Below, piece after piece: positions 9,957-21,653 of a stretch of 64,000 bases of DNA. The translations under genes were made by a program, and so were the position numbers. The notes below the pieces were generated by a model. That model was not told the origin of the DNA, did no database searches, and was given only the letters and a program-made list of their open reading frames with translations. Within the stretch, counting starts at the first letter, position 1. The number at the start of each line of letters is the position of its first letter. Source of the stretch: Buxus sempervirens (taxonomy: Eukaryota > Streptophyta > Magnoliopsida > Buxales > Buxaceae); the NCBI GenBank assembly GCA_947561395.2, contig OX387190.1:24484858-24548857 (forward strand), given 5' to 3'.

Positions 9957-12452
9957 TGTGAGACATGGGAAAAAATCACCGGAGTGATCATCCCTCCATC
10001 AACACACGGGCTCAACGCAAAAATTGGGAGAGTCGCCACCATTCATGATTTTGGGGTGAGAATGGACACCAAAAGATCAAAAAAAAGCAAAAATAGCCAA
10101 AAGAAACATTCTAGGATAAAAATAACCCTACTTGAAAATCAAATCCAGAGATGGGTAAGGGGATTAGATTATTAACGAGGGAAGGTGTTAGGCACCCCCA
10201 TTCATCCACACAAAGTGGTTGCCAAGTGTATGTTCATGCAAAAAACAAAGTAAGAAAGCTTGCTAAAAATCATGAGAAACCTTGAAAAAGGTCAAATGTA
10301 TGATACCTTCACATGAGAATCCAAATGAATTTCGGGTTCTCCTTTTATGTCAATATCATTTCTGGAACATTAAAAAGGTGGAAATCAAAGCACAAGTTGC
10401 TCAAAACCAAGTTAAATCAAATTCGGTAAAAAGTATGCTATTTGCCTTGAAATCATTCAAATCCAATTCTAAATTGAACCAAACCAAATCCATTTGAAAG
10501 ATTAGGGTAAATAAGAGTCTCATGCAAAATTTCACTTCATTCCGACGAAAAATCTAGGAGTTATGCTCCTTTGAAGTTGCTGCTGGGGATTTTTAAAAGT
10601 GGTAAGTGGGCAACTTTGGAAAATTGTCTAGAAAAATCCACTTCATAGAAATCCGTGAAATTTGGTGTGATTGAAGTCTGTATGGCCATCTTTCCAGAGA
10701 AACTAGCCTCATACAAAAATCCCTTCGGATGTGCCTTGGGTGGTCTCCCGAACAGGCCCCGAAGATCACAGATTTACCCAGAAAAGTGCAAATGAGCAGT
10801 TCTGAGTAAATCGGCTACCAATAATTCAAATGGAATCCAAAAATTATGAAACCAACTGGATTTGAAAATAGACTCAAAAAGGAGTACTCAGAAATAAAAG
10901 TCACTCGAATCGGACTTAAAACGAACACATGGCGGTCCGTCTAAGTGACAAGTTCTGTACTTGAACCTGAACTGTCCACTCAACTTCGACAGAGAGGTGT
11001 CAAAAATCCGCTAGATGAACCTTCATGAAATTTGGTGGACATAAACTAGACAGCCTCACCTTTCCCACGGTTCTGGAATCACCCCAAAATTCATCTGGAT
11101 GATGAAGTTATGGGCGTCCGAAGTAAGGGTACAGGTGCTGTAAAGTTAAGCCACTTTTGAAGAAAATCAAATCCGAAAATTGACAAAGTGTGTGAGATTC
11201 GTGTGATATGAATCCAAAACCTTTGAAAAACATTTAAAAACACTCCAGAATTGATTGAGGCCATTTATTTGAGATTTATCACAATAAATGCAATAAACCC
11301 CAAATATGAGCCTATCCCGCCAAAATAGTGTAATATGTGTGTAAAAGTGTAAAACCAATCAAGATCAATACAACATGCATATAGATTCAACAAAATAGGT
11401 AGAAGAAGAGATCTAGATCTAGGAATGTAAAGACAGAAAATAAAAAGAAAAGTTGAGGCTTACCTGAGTTCTAGAGGCGATTCCACAGCGGTTTTCTTCT
11501 TCTCTTGGAGTTCTTCTTTGCGAGAATTCAAAACAAGAGTTGTGTTCCCTTGCTTGAGGAGGAGGCTCCTATTTATAGGCAAAGGCTAAGGTCATTGGTA
11601 GACACAACTTAATGTCTAAAACCCCCCAACCTTAACCCTAAGGTTATTTCCGAGATTTCCCCTCATTTAATGAGGGACATGATGGTAACAAGTGATTTCT
11701 CTCGGAAAACCCTAATTTTGAGCAAAACTTGCGTATCCGGTATATCAGGCCGGATACACAAGGTCCTTAAGGTATCCGGTATACAATACCGGATACACTA
11801 AGCACTGCTTGTATCCGGTATGTTCCACCGGATACAAAGAAAGGTACTTGTATCCGGCCTGAGTTGCCGGATACAAGGAAAAAAGCCTTTTTTCCAAATT
11901 TTAACACAGACAATACTTATTTACATGTAATATCGTTTAAGTAAATGTCCTCGTATTTTTTAATCTCCATTTACTTAAGATATTACATGTAAATAAGCAA
12001 ACACCCCCCCCCCCCCATTTGAATCCATTAAAAATAGTTCCAGACCCAAATTCCAAGTGAATAAAAAGTCAACTTTCCAGTTCTAGGCAAAATTCTGATT
12101 TTTCAGGTTTGGAAAAAAGGTTCAATATGTTAAAACCAAGGTATTCGCCAAGATTTAAAATCTCAAAAAAATTCTTTTATGCAATAACATGGCTAAAAAC
12201 CTGATTACCGGGAAAAATTATCTTGAAATCTGGCTTTAAAAAATATTTCATTTTCTGGGGTCAAAAGTCAACAAAATTCAACCGGAAAAAGTTTGACTTT
12301 GCACAAAAGATTGAATTCAGGCCTTTTCCTTTATGGTTTTGGATTCAAATGGGTTAAGTATCTCAAACCCAATGCAAAGAATTGAAACTTCCAATAAAAT
12401 ATTTCTCTCCTTCAAGATTTATCAAAAATTGTGCAATTTTGGGGTGTCTACA
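9957..12452 (-). repeat. 5' LTR of element 1, complete (2496 bp)
   Basis: The LTR begins TGTGAGACATGGG and ends GTGTCTACA on the plus strand, a TG...CA repeat. On the element strand the order is TGTAGACACC terminus, foldback 11916-11996, stem-loop array 11733-11883, TATA box (TATTTATA on plus, 11570-11577), transcribed leader, and a U5 containing GAGTCGCCA (10030-10038) that matches the PBS. The last 1042 bases nearly equal the partial LTR at 1-1042. Confidence 0.93.
11570..11577 (-). promoter_or_regulatory. TATA box of the element 1 promoter
   Basis: TATAAATA on the element strand within TTGCCTATAAATAGGAG. The same box and context occur once in every Tat-type LTR in the window (160, 22578, 24230, 38347, 41028, 53139, 57028, about 61914), always just downstream of the stem-loop array. 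It is probably the core promoter of the genomic RNA. Confidence 0.75.
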
Positions 12453-13189
12453 GGACTAGACCTATCCACACATATAATGCGGACGCGCACGTTTAAAATA
12501 CGCGGATTTTAAATCTTTGCCCATTTTGACGAATTTATCGGATTTTTATCCAATTTTATTTTATTTTTTATTTATTTAAATTGTAAAAATCAAGATATTT
12601 TTATAAAAATGATTATTTTATTCCCCATTTTCATTTATCATGTCCTTTTCTACCTTTTTGCCACGCGGGCAGTTTTCCTGAAACTTTGGCTTGCCATAGC
12701 TTCTTCATCTGATGTCCGATTTTAGCAAACTTAGTGGCGTTGGAATCAGGTCGAGATTCCCTATCCACTAAGCTAAAGTATGATAGCAAATTCTGATTTT
12801 GAGCAGAACGCCAAAACTGCTCCCCGGAATCCAATTTTGCTTATAACTTCTTATCCTGGACTCTGATTCTGGCAAACTCAGTTGCATCGGAATCGTGTCG
12901 AGATCCTCTATTTGTTGGGATCAGTTTGGGCAACTGAACTGGGCTCGAGCAGAAAGGCAGTTTCTACTCCCCTTAAGCTTGACCAGCTCATAACTTCTTC
13001 ATCCGGACTCCGATTGAGCAAACTCAGTTGAGTTAGAATCGTGTCGGAATTTCCAATTCAATGGGAAGAAATATGGTAGTCGATTTGCACCAGATCAAAA
13101 TGTCAACTTTTTGTCCCCTCAGGGTTTGAATTTTCAGTTATGGTTTTCATTTCTTTCATTTCTGGGGGTGCAAAAATGAGGTGCTAACA
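12453..13189 (-). repeat. LTR of element 2, partial (split by element 1)
   Basis: It ends GTGCTAACA and is followed by a PPT-like tract. This is the terminal 0.7 kb of an LTR into which element 1 inserted; the rest lies left of the window. It contains about three tandem copies (about 12660-13110) of a 120-150 bp unit with TTCATCxGGACTCCGATT and TCGTGTCGxGAT motifs. The same motifs recur in the solo LTR 36163-39309, so the two belong to one family. Confidence 0.8.
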
Positions 13190-13260
13190 GCTACCCTTCT
13201 TTTCCGGAGTCACCTTGGGGATGAACGGAAAAGAAAAAAAAAGAACCTCATTTTTGCACC
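13167..13260. other. Palindrome joining LTR end and PPT of element 2
   Basis: GGTGCAAAAATGAGGT (13167-13182) pairs perfectly with ACCTCATTTTTGCACC (13245-13260). TTCTTTTCCG (13197-13206) pairs with CGGAAAAGAA (13226-13235). The loop is 19 nt. The geometry is as in element 1, while the stem sequences are quite different. Confidence 0.9.
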
Positions 13261-15866
13261 TTGCATTTATGTCGACATGATCGACGAGCTAAGTCCTTTT
13301 AATGTTTTGAAATATGGAAACTCGAAGAGTTGATTTCCACATGATTGGAGTCTGGAAACGCGAAGCGTTGATTTTTAGAGGATTGGTTTTGGAGCTTGCT
13401 TACCCTTAATTTCTTGAGTTTTCTGGAGCAACTCTTTGTCCTTTGATTTAAGTTTAAAAAGAGATGAAATTAGACTTAAGCTCGTCAACCTGTTTCGACG
13501 TTGATGCAAGACACTCAACAATGTTATTTTTCTTCTTGTTTGTTCCATTAAAGCTTTTAGGTGATTTCCAGTTTTTGGCTTTCTTTTATCTTTCTTGCAG
13601 ATTTTAGGACTCTAGGAGAGGTTTTTTTTTTAGGAAATTGGCCAAAGGATTAGCAAAGAGTTAGGCACGAGGCGGGAAGGAAAGAAGGGGTAGGGAGAGG
13701 AGAAGAGGAGTCTCTCTCGTTGCTGTCTATCATCCTGGGGGACCTTGCACACCTATCTTATTCTATTTAAAAAAATGGGAAATCAAAAATTACAAAAAGG
13801 GGCCAATTTGCCCAGAATTTCTACATTTCACTTTCTTCTTCATGTCTTGAGAGATTCACCGCTTCATTCTTTAGCAGGAGAAGAGCTCTTCCATCAGCTC
13901 CTTTTATGATAAGGTAGAGGTTTCTCGGTTCGGAATGACTCCATTGGGGATTGCTGGGGGCCCCTACCATTTTTCCTTTTCTTGCACAACTTGCTCCTTC
14001 CAGTTGGATATGGGCTTGTTAGGCTTGTTTGAGCTTATGTCGAGTATGGGAACTCTATTGGAGCTTTGGGGAGCCTTCTTGTATCCGTCTTTCTTTATTC
14101 CAGGCCAGCCTCTTTAGACTGGGTGTGTCCTTGTCATGCTGTTTGGGGCTCTTAAAGGAAACTTCGCTGGAGAATAGAATCTGTTGGGGATAAGGGAGCC
14201 CTTTATAACTCCTTGTATCAGCTTTCCTCTATTTTGCTTTTCTTCTGTCTTCTTCTCTTTTTCTGGCTTCAAGGCGCTTCTTAACGTCTTTCGGCTTCTC
14301 TGCCTTGCGCGGGCTTGCAAAATTCTCATAGAGCAGTGAGGTATCCTGAACTCAAGAAGGTAGGTAGCAAAATGATTTTTTTTTTTAAAAGAAAGGCTGG
14401 ACCAGCGACCACGGTGAATTGCCTTGTTAGCTTAAAGTGCTTGGGATGGTGTGCTTGACACGCACTCCCACGAGATTCCTGACTTGTTCCAGTAAGGGTT
14501 TAAAAGCTGAGGGGCATTTCAAGGAGTGTTTCCCCCTTCCCGGTTTTGGTTTCTCTCATTTTCTCTTTCTTGAGGGTTGATTTTGCAATTGAGGGTTCCT
14601 CCCTTGGGTTAATGTCTGTTCCATCTTGAGGGGTTTTGACCGACTTTTGCATCATGTCACATAGATCAGAGAGGTCTTGAAATTGTAACGAAGCATCGGG
14701 TTGGTTTTAAATCTAAGAAATGATGGATTATAAGGCTCAAATTCTTATCTTTTCATTCTCAGGTTTCACTTTGTGTCTTGCCAAAGCTCATTTTTCTTTT
14801 TAAATTCCTTCATCATTAATCTATATGAATCTGAGTATCACATTTTCTGCAATCAGAAAGGATTTCCTGATGGGATGAAACGAAGGCTAGGGTTTTCGAT
14901 TCATGAAAGAAATGGAATATGGCTCAAAGTCTTTTATAAATGGGTCGAGTCATGTGCTACCCTTTTCTTGACTGCTTGGGTCTTGACAATGTCCTTTTCA
15001 CTTTCTTTTTGAGGCCTTTGCCTTTTCCTCTAGCATTTCTGCTTTTCCTTTCCTTTGTTCTGAGGTCATCTTGACTTTTTGCTTTGATTAGCATGCGCCA
15101 GTGTGTTTTCTGCTTTCTTTTCTTCTTCTTTGTTTTTTGTTCATCCATGTCCTTTTTTCTTTACCAGGCATTGTATTTAGTGCTCATGACTCAATGGGTT
15201 AGAAGAAAGAAAGTTAAGCTCAAGTGGTTTGACTAGAGATATGATTTTGAAAATTGGGAAAATAAAGCAAGGATGGCCTTTCATCCTTTTACAGAAGATG
15301 TGACAAATTGGTTGAAATGTCCATGCAAATTCATTCAGGAATCTATTCCTCCGTTTTATTTTCTTTTTCAGTTTTGCCCCAATGTGAGGTGGCTAGACAC
15401 AACACGGGTATTTGAATAACACGATCAAACCCAAAGTGTTTTGACTAGCGGATCTTAAAATTCAGGATGCATGAAGGATGGCCTCTCATCCTTTCTTAAA
15501 GACATGATGTCAAAGTCGACCTCGGCCCTTAACTGGTTTAGACACTTTCGCTTTTCTTTCTCTTTTCCTTTCTTTTCTCTCAAGGGTCACTCTGTCCCAG
15601 TGTAAAGATAGGTTGGAGGAAAATCAAGGCATGGATCGAAAAAGATTGCCTTTAGCTCAGTCAAGGTTCTCATGGGATAGTATACTGCACCCAGCTGAAG
15701 ACACCTTTGAGCAACCTAGCATTTTTCCATGATCATGGTCGCCAAAAGGTGTGGTCTCAAAGTGATGTCATCACTGACCAAACACTTGTATTCATTTTTT
15801 TTATGTACATAAAAGCATATGCAAATAACATAACTAAAAGGTTTCAAAAGTAAAAGAACCTCCCTT
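13190..15866 (-). other. PPT and noncoding 3' domain of element 2
   Basis: It starts with the PPT (CGGAAAAGAAGGGTAGC before the LTR on the element strand). The 2.7 kb that follow hold no recognisable protease, RT, RNase H or integrase frame. Two blocks (about 15190-15300 and 15420-15500) repeat TTTGACTAG, a TTTTGAAAATT-like stretch and GGATGGCCTxTCATCC, and resemble element 1 at about 3140-3270. Short open frames here look accidental. Confidence 0.65.
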
Positions 15867-16950
15867 TCAGGTGTCGGTTTTATAGGTTGCAAAGGGCACC
15901 AAGCTCCAGTTCCTTGGTGGTGATTTGTCCTCCCCGTTGACTTCAATTGCCTTCTCCGGTTCCATTCCACCAGTTGTGATCATGTTGATGAATTCCTCAG
16001 GGTCACTTTCGTCTAATGATGTGTCTTCCGAGTCCTCATCCACATAGGCAAACTGATCCTGGCTTTCCTCTGAGTCAGATACATTGATGAAGTCAAGAGT
16101 GGATGGTGGCACCCCTTCTACTGTGATATGAGGGAGGCCAGGCCACTTAGACATCTCATGAGAGAGGGAATCCTGATCAGACTTTGGCGACGGTGGGTCA
16201 GTAAGGGATGACGGATGCCGGTCCGATTCCGACGTTGCAGACATGGAATCAGGAGGCCATTCAACAAACCTCTGGAGAGGGGCTTCCGAGCTGACGATTG
16301 ACGAATCCAAGACACGAGGGATGCCTTGGAACTGAAATCCCCCGAAACTACCTACCCCTTCTCTAGCTGGAGGTGATGGAAAATCACTGATCCATCCACA
16401 GTTGGTTTGGCGCCGCGGCCCTGTAACCTCTTCGCTGCTTGGAGGATCATCCTCAAGCGCACAGATGTAGACTTCTATGTTCTCTTTAGTTTTGGATTCC
16501 TTAGTGGGAGCATGTAGAGTTCCTTCTGCACCTTCTTTTTCAATGACAATTATTGCCGGAGGCTTGGTTCCCTCCTGGAGATATACCCTTACTGTCTAAC
16601 CTGGCCGTCCAATCAATACTGACGGGTCAAACTGCCCCTTGCTGCCAATGCTGCTATTCACCTAATTTACTAAGTTGCTGGTAGATGCCTTGGAATGATC
16701 CAGAAGAGGGTTGGTGGAAACGCCTGCGGCAGGCGTTGGTGCTGGGGGATTGACCGAGATACGCTTGCTGTCGATCAGATCTTGCACGTCATGCCTCAAG
16801 TCCCAGCAACGGTTAGTATGGTGTCTAGGGGCTCCCATGTGGTATTCGCAGTACTCATTGGGATTGTATGAGGGACTATTGGTTGGCTATTGAGTGGGCT
16901 GCTTTTTCTGCAGATACCCTTTCTTCAACAAGGTTGGAAGCAGTGCTACT
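15867..16950 (-). pseudogene. gag: Decayed gag of element 2
   Basis: Translating the minus strand from about 16950 gives LLPTLLKKGYLQ, a zinc-knuckle-like CEYHMGAPRHHTNRC, then DLRHDVQDLIDSKRISV and FDPSVLI. This is the C-terminal half of a Tat Gag, related to element 1 but clearly diverged. At least three in-frame stops interrupt it. An acidic tail (GVPPSTLDFINVSDSEES, DPEEFINM) remains open at 15867-16310. The N-terminal capsid domain is gone because the element is cut at about 16950 by the duplicated ankyrin segment. No pol follows. Confidence 0.8.
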
Positions 16951-17302
16951 CCACACGAGTTTTTGACAATTGAGAGGCTAAGTGCTTGGTGAACTAAGAA
17001 TAATTTCCTCCCATGCATCAACATATAGTTTATTTAGATTTGTAATTGAAGATATCATTTTATATTAATAGCTGGACTAGCAATGAGAAGCTTTGAGTTT
17101 CCAACTTCCATGGGGTAAAGACAACTCACAAAGGCATCAAATTCATATAGAACTCTTCAACACATTTAACTAACTAGAGTATATATTACACAAGCCTTAC
17201 TGGATGAAAATAAGCCTTTTGGAATTATATCAAGAAAATTAGGCTAGTAAGTTTGGTTTGGTGCCAAACTGACGATTTGAATTCATTTCTTCCTTGGACC
17301 AG

Positions 17303-18500
17303 TCATTGGTCAAGCACGGCACCTGCTGTCTTGTCCCGTAGGAATGCTGGGAGGGCGTAGATAGAAGAAGTGGTACTCAAATATAGCTCTAAACAGGGAA
17401 CACTGGAACCGAGGAGGATAACAATGATACATAACCATACTGACCTTGGAGATAACACCGCATATATACCTGTTACGAAGGCAACCAATGTTGCAAGAAA
17501 AGATAGACGAAGCAAGTCGGCACAAATATTGACCGCTCGAATTAGAAAGGTGGGGTCACCCACCATTGCCCGCATGAGGAGAAGCAGCACAATCATAGAG
17601 CAGCACATGGCAATTGTATCAAACAACACGAAGGCCTTGAATGCGGCATTCTTTGCAAGTATGGCAACACCTGCATTGGGACCATCGTCAGTGTACCCGC
17701 CTGGGACTGTAAAGGCAGCTGCAAAAGTTAAGGTGGCCAAGAGTGCTGCAACCACCGAAAGGGTGTCGGCCATTCCTTTCAAATTAGCTCTAGGATGGAA
17801 TGTGGGTCGTAATCTCAAAGGAACAATATGTCGGAAGAATCTTCCGCCTCGAGATGCCTTATGACTTCTAAGGAAATTCCATAATCGTCGCTGCAATTAG
17901 AGCAGAATTGGCAAGTGTTTTTTTTTTTTTTTTAATAATAAATGAGCATAGAGTTTCATTAGGTGGTGATTACCTGTTGATATGAAAGCTCCCAGTCTGA
18001 TTCGCATATGTCTAAAACTGTAGAACCACTCTTGTTCTTGGCCCTCAAGTCTACGCATTTGGTTCGTACAAGTTCTTTCACCATCAAATAGTCTTGCCTC
18101 TTGGCTGCAAGATGCAGAGGGGTGTTTCCATGGGCGTCTGGTTCATTCAAAAGCTCTTTTATTATCGGTATTTTTAAAAACCTTGTAACTGTTGAGGGGT
18201 AACAGTTTGTAACAGCGAGATGCATTGCATTCTGACCATTCTTGTCGACTAGCTCAACTGAATCTGGGCAGTAATCAAATATAGCCTGAACTGCTTGGTA
18301 ATGTCCTGAACCAGCCCCAGTAAGAAGAGGCGAGTTACCATCATTATCAGCTATGTATGCAGACGAAACGTCCTCCTTCATAATCAAGTGGATCGTCATT
18401 ATGGAATTTCTTGCCGCTGCATAGTGTAGCGCAGTCTTTCCAAACACATCTTCTTCATTAATGGCTTCAGGCATCTTTCTTATAAGAGCCTTTATACAAG
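17303..18500 (-). CDS. Ankyrin-repeat PGG-domain membrane protein, 5'-incomplete, copy 1
   Basis: Two exons, 18500-17974 and 17890-17303, are joined in frame across an 83-bp intron with GT (CAACAG/GTAATC) and AG (TTGCAG/CGACG) borders. A CCCCACAG acceptor precedes the first visible exon, so at least one upstream exon is missing. Exon 1 (175 residues) encodes four to five ankyrin repeats (FGKTALHYAA, NGQNAMHLAV, HGNTPLHLAAKRQ). Exon 2 (195 residues) encodes a PGG domain with VPGGYTDDGPNAG and four hydrophobic helices. This is the ACD6-like family of membrane ankyrin proteins, several of which act in plant defence; a role here is inference. Both exons are open. The gene is 5'-truncated where the copia relic begins, so a silent pseudogene is likely unless upstream exons lie elsewhere. 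Confidence 0.85.
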
Positions 18501-19147
18501 CTGTGGGGTACCATAAAAGTGAGAGAGCAAGAATTTTCAATGGTTATGCAAATTAAAAAAAAAAAGTGAAGCCAACACCTTGCTTCCGTGGCTTACAAAC
18601 CCATAAGGGTAATTGCACCAGCTTTAAAGACTTGTCAAGCTTTTGGCAAGGATGGGACCAACCACTTCACAAATCTCACTAAAGGGATAAATTTCACAAT
18701 TCATAACTTGAATAAATAAGTCTCATTATGAAACAAAACCAATCGCAGTTTTAGCACATCTTTTATCAGCTAAGAAAGAGATGCCATATATTCCATATAG
18801 CAAATAGCTAGCATTCTAGAGGTGTCAAGTGGTTCTACTGAAATTGAAACCCAACCATGCAAAGAAATTTTCTAATTTATTTCAGTAATGATTTGAGAAA
18901 TGAAAATTCTAAATAATTCACTTTAGTTTTGTGGTTAAGACATCATTAAACCAAAGCAAATCGTAAATTCGGATTTCAATTTTTGATTTTTAGTTAAACC
19001 AGTTAATTTGGTTTGGTTTAGTCTGGTTTGTCTTACTGTAATTTGATTTGATTTTTGTCTGACCAACAAAACAGAGCCAAGACAAAAATGGTAGCAATTC
19101 TTAGAAAGATATTGGATAATCTACAAAATATCTTTCTCTGTAAAAAT
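18501..19147. other. Intron or upstream flank of ankyrin copy 1
   Basis: No reading frame of note. The sequence is shared with 45527-46175. It contains the acceptor-side sequence of the first visible exon and AT-rich DNA up to the copia junction near 19147. No further ankyrin exon was found. Confidence 0.6.
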
Positions 19148-20325
19148 ATCCTCAAATCCATGGAGCAAGATTCCTCTGAACAAAGTATCAATCCTGGATA
19201 TATTACACGATCTCGCATTGATCAAATGCTTTGAGTTGGATCAATACAACTCTCACAGAGCTTGTACTTGCTCAAGTTGTAGGCCTATAATCTTCTCATT
19301 CTGTCTGGGTTTTGCTCTTGAAACTACCTTTGCAGCCTCATCAAACTCCCAAATACCATATCTCTATTTTCAACTTCAGACAATGTAGAAAGGCTCTCTT
19401 TCCATATCTGACTAGTTCTATCATTAGCATGAACTTTTACTTGGCCACTCCGTCACTAGACGTTTGTATGCGTTTCTACATGGCATTCTTAATTCGCACG
19501 TCTTCATGAGATAGCCCTCCGATTTTGTTGATAAAAATCACTCTCGCAATGTTTGCAAGCTTCATAAAATTCTGTATGGGGGCTAAAATAACTAAATAAA
19601 CCCCTTGAGCTTGGTACCATCGGTTCAAATCTGTACTCCTTCAACAAGGCTTTGTTCAACAGTAAAGCTGATTCCTCCCTCTTCATTCGACATTGCTCAC
19701 ATAGATGCATCTATCTATTACTCCATGTCAACAATATTATCATTACGGGCAGCGATACTACTGGTATTGATCATTTAAGTTTTCATCATCTCTCTCTCAC
19801 ACATTTGACATGGAGGATCTTGGTCCATTGTCTTTTTTCCTTGGTATGGAAGTTCATCGTTCTCCAGATTATACTCTTCTTACCCAAAGAAAGTACACAC
19901 TTGAGCTACTTGATCTACTTGATCTACTTGATCGTAGTTCCATGCTTGGTTTTAAACCTGTTTCAACATCTATGACCACACATTCTAAACTTTATGCTCA
20001 TGAAGGTTCCCCCACTTTCTGACATCACTTTATATCGTAGACCTTACACGTCCTAACATTTCCTATGCTATAAATCTGGTCTGTTAATTCTTACAACATC
20101 CTACTATCATCCATTTTGAAGTTGTGAAACGAAATTCTTAGTTATCTTAAAAGCACTATTGATTATGGCCTTTTCCTCACACCCATATCTAGCTAAACAG
20201 ACTTTGGCTCCCTACTGTGATCCTAATTGGGCTGGCAATCTTGATGATCGTTGTTCTACCACTGGGTTTTGCATCTTCTTCCGTAACAACTTACTCCCAT
20301 GGTGCTCTAAAAAGCAGCCGACCTT
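19148..20325 (+). pseudogene. Ty1-copia relic: start of gag fused by deletion to RT
   Basis: 19148-19400 matches the copia gag stretch at 47678-47863 plus 48402-48470. Then, after an internal deletion near 19400-19440, the frames read LDV..FYMAF, SKADSSLFIRHCSHRCIYLLLHVNNIIITGSD, EDLGPLSFFLGMEVHRS and SNMLGFKPVSTSM-like residues. These are the copia reverse transcriptase active-site region, with VNN in place of the catalytic VDD. Frameshifts and the substitution make it inactive. It ends in KKQPT at 20320 and resumes VSRSSAEAEYYAF at 29803, split by the nested LTRs. Confidence 0.82.
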
Positions 20326-21653
20326 TATAACCTAGAAATTCACTTGAGGATAGTTTAGTTATTTCCTAAATAGCCTAACTAATAAATTGATTAATTGAAT
20401 AACTATTAGACTTGAAAATTTAATTAGACTTAATTTGAGTTTAAATTGAATTTATATCACAAGATTTATGGCATAATAGTGGGTAAAAGGACCTTTGGTA
20501 ATAGCACTTGATTAGAGGCCTTAAATTGTGAAATAAGTAAGATTATGAGGTGATTAGGTAATATTTAAAAATAGGGAATAAAAATACATCGAAAATGAGT
20601 GTAAACCCCCAGATTTTGATTTGCAAAAAAAATTGAGGATTTATTTAATATTATTAATAAGTAAATTTTGGTGGATATTTCAGGAAATGAGGAGCAAGGG
20701 TATTTAGGGAATTTGAAGAGTCTAATTGAAGAGAGATATTATTTAAGGTAAGTGCTTGCTATATTTATAGCATAAATATATATTAAGTATTATAATTAAA
20801 TTTAATGGATTTATTTAAAGAGCTAGTACGAATAGTTTGGTGGGGTGGCAAGCACTCGATCATATAATTAAAAGAGGTTGATTATGTAGGAAACTAGGTG
20901 GGCGAGCATGCGGCTGATCATGAGTTTAATTGGTTTGGGCGCCAACAACCAACCATATGTATATACAGTGTTTGTTGAGTTGTGAAATTTTTGGTCGATT
21001 GAACCTGGAACTTGGAGTAGCAGTCGAGAGGAGCTTTGAGGAAAAGATTTGAAGAGTGGAGAAGAGGATTCTCTAAATCTCTATTACAGAATTGGAGTTG
21101 AAGAATTCTGGTCGGATGAAGAGGGAGGAATCAGACCATAGAGATCACTGGTAAGTGTGTCTCCATGATGGAGTGGGTTGGTCCTGAGTGACCCATGCTA
21201 TATACTTGATCACATTGAGCTATATGTGTTGGTTTACATGTTGGAATACATATCGGTTTGATTTGATGGCTTTGTTTTTATTGCTGGTCTAGCTTGTCTT
21301 GGATCCATGTCTAAGCTTAGTAATGTGATGTTTTTGCTTCATTAGTGTAATGGCATTGGCCATGAGTGTTGCCACGACCGGTGTAGAGCAGTCCAAAACC
21401 TTGAATAGGCAGGGTTGTCAATGCCGAAACCTGGAGTAGGCCGACATTGGATGACGAAACCCTAAGCATGTCATCATTTTAGAGTTCTGAAACCGTGGGT
21501 AGGCCAGAACTGTGTACATAGAGGTGTGGATGTTGCTTTGGCATGTTGATTACTCAATCTAAGAAAATGACATGACATTGACCATGATATTACTTGTATA
21601 ATGATGCTGTTTTAGAACCTAACCTATGATATTATTGAGATTGTATTGATTTC

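Larger units (their letters stand above)
1..12452 (-). mobile_element. Gag-only Tat/Ogre-type LTR retrotransposon (element 1), nearly complete
   Basis: Two copies of the same long terminal repeat (partial at 1-1042, full at 9957-12452) flank an 8.9 kb internal region with PPT, gag and PBS in the order expected on the minus strand. The PBS is the tRNA-Arg type of the Tat lineage of Ty3/gypsy. Only gag is present: the 3.1 kb where protease, RT, RNase H and integrase should follow has no such reading frame. This matches TR-GAG-type non-autonomous elements, which need enzymes from another element. Comparing 1-1042 with 11411-12452 by eye gives about 11 substitutions in about 1.04 kb, so the insertion is recent. 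The right target site reads GGACT at 12453-12457; the left one lies outside the window. The element sits inside the LTR of element 2. Confidence 0.9.
16953..19400. repeat. Duplicated segment, copy 1 (partner 42189-48470)
   Basis: Homology to the second copy begins at GAGTTTTTGACAATTGAGAGGC and runs through the ankyrin gene, its upstream flank and the start of a copia gag. Copy 2 differs by a CACTA-like insert, by the copia 5' end retained at 46176-47677, and by a solo LTR. Direct orientation, about 25-27 kb apart. Confidence 0.88.

Noticed and set aside
17370-17864. Plus-strand frame of 164 codons
   Set aside because: Antisense shadow of the PGG-domain exon; the minus strand has introns, domains and a homologue in copy 2.
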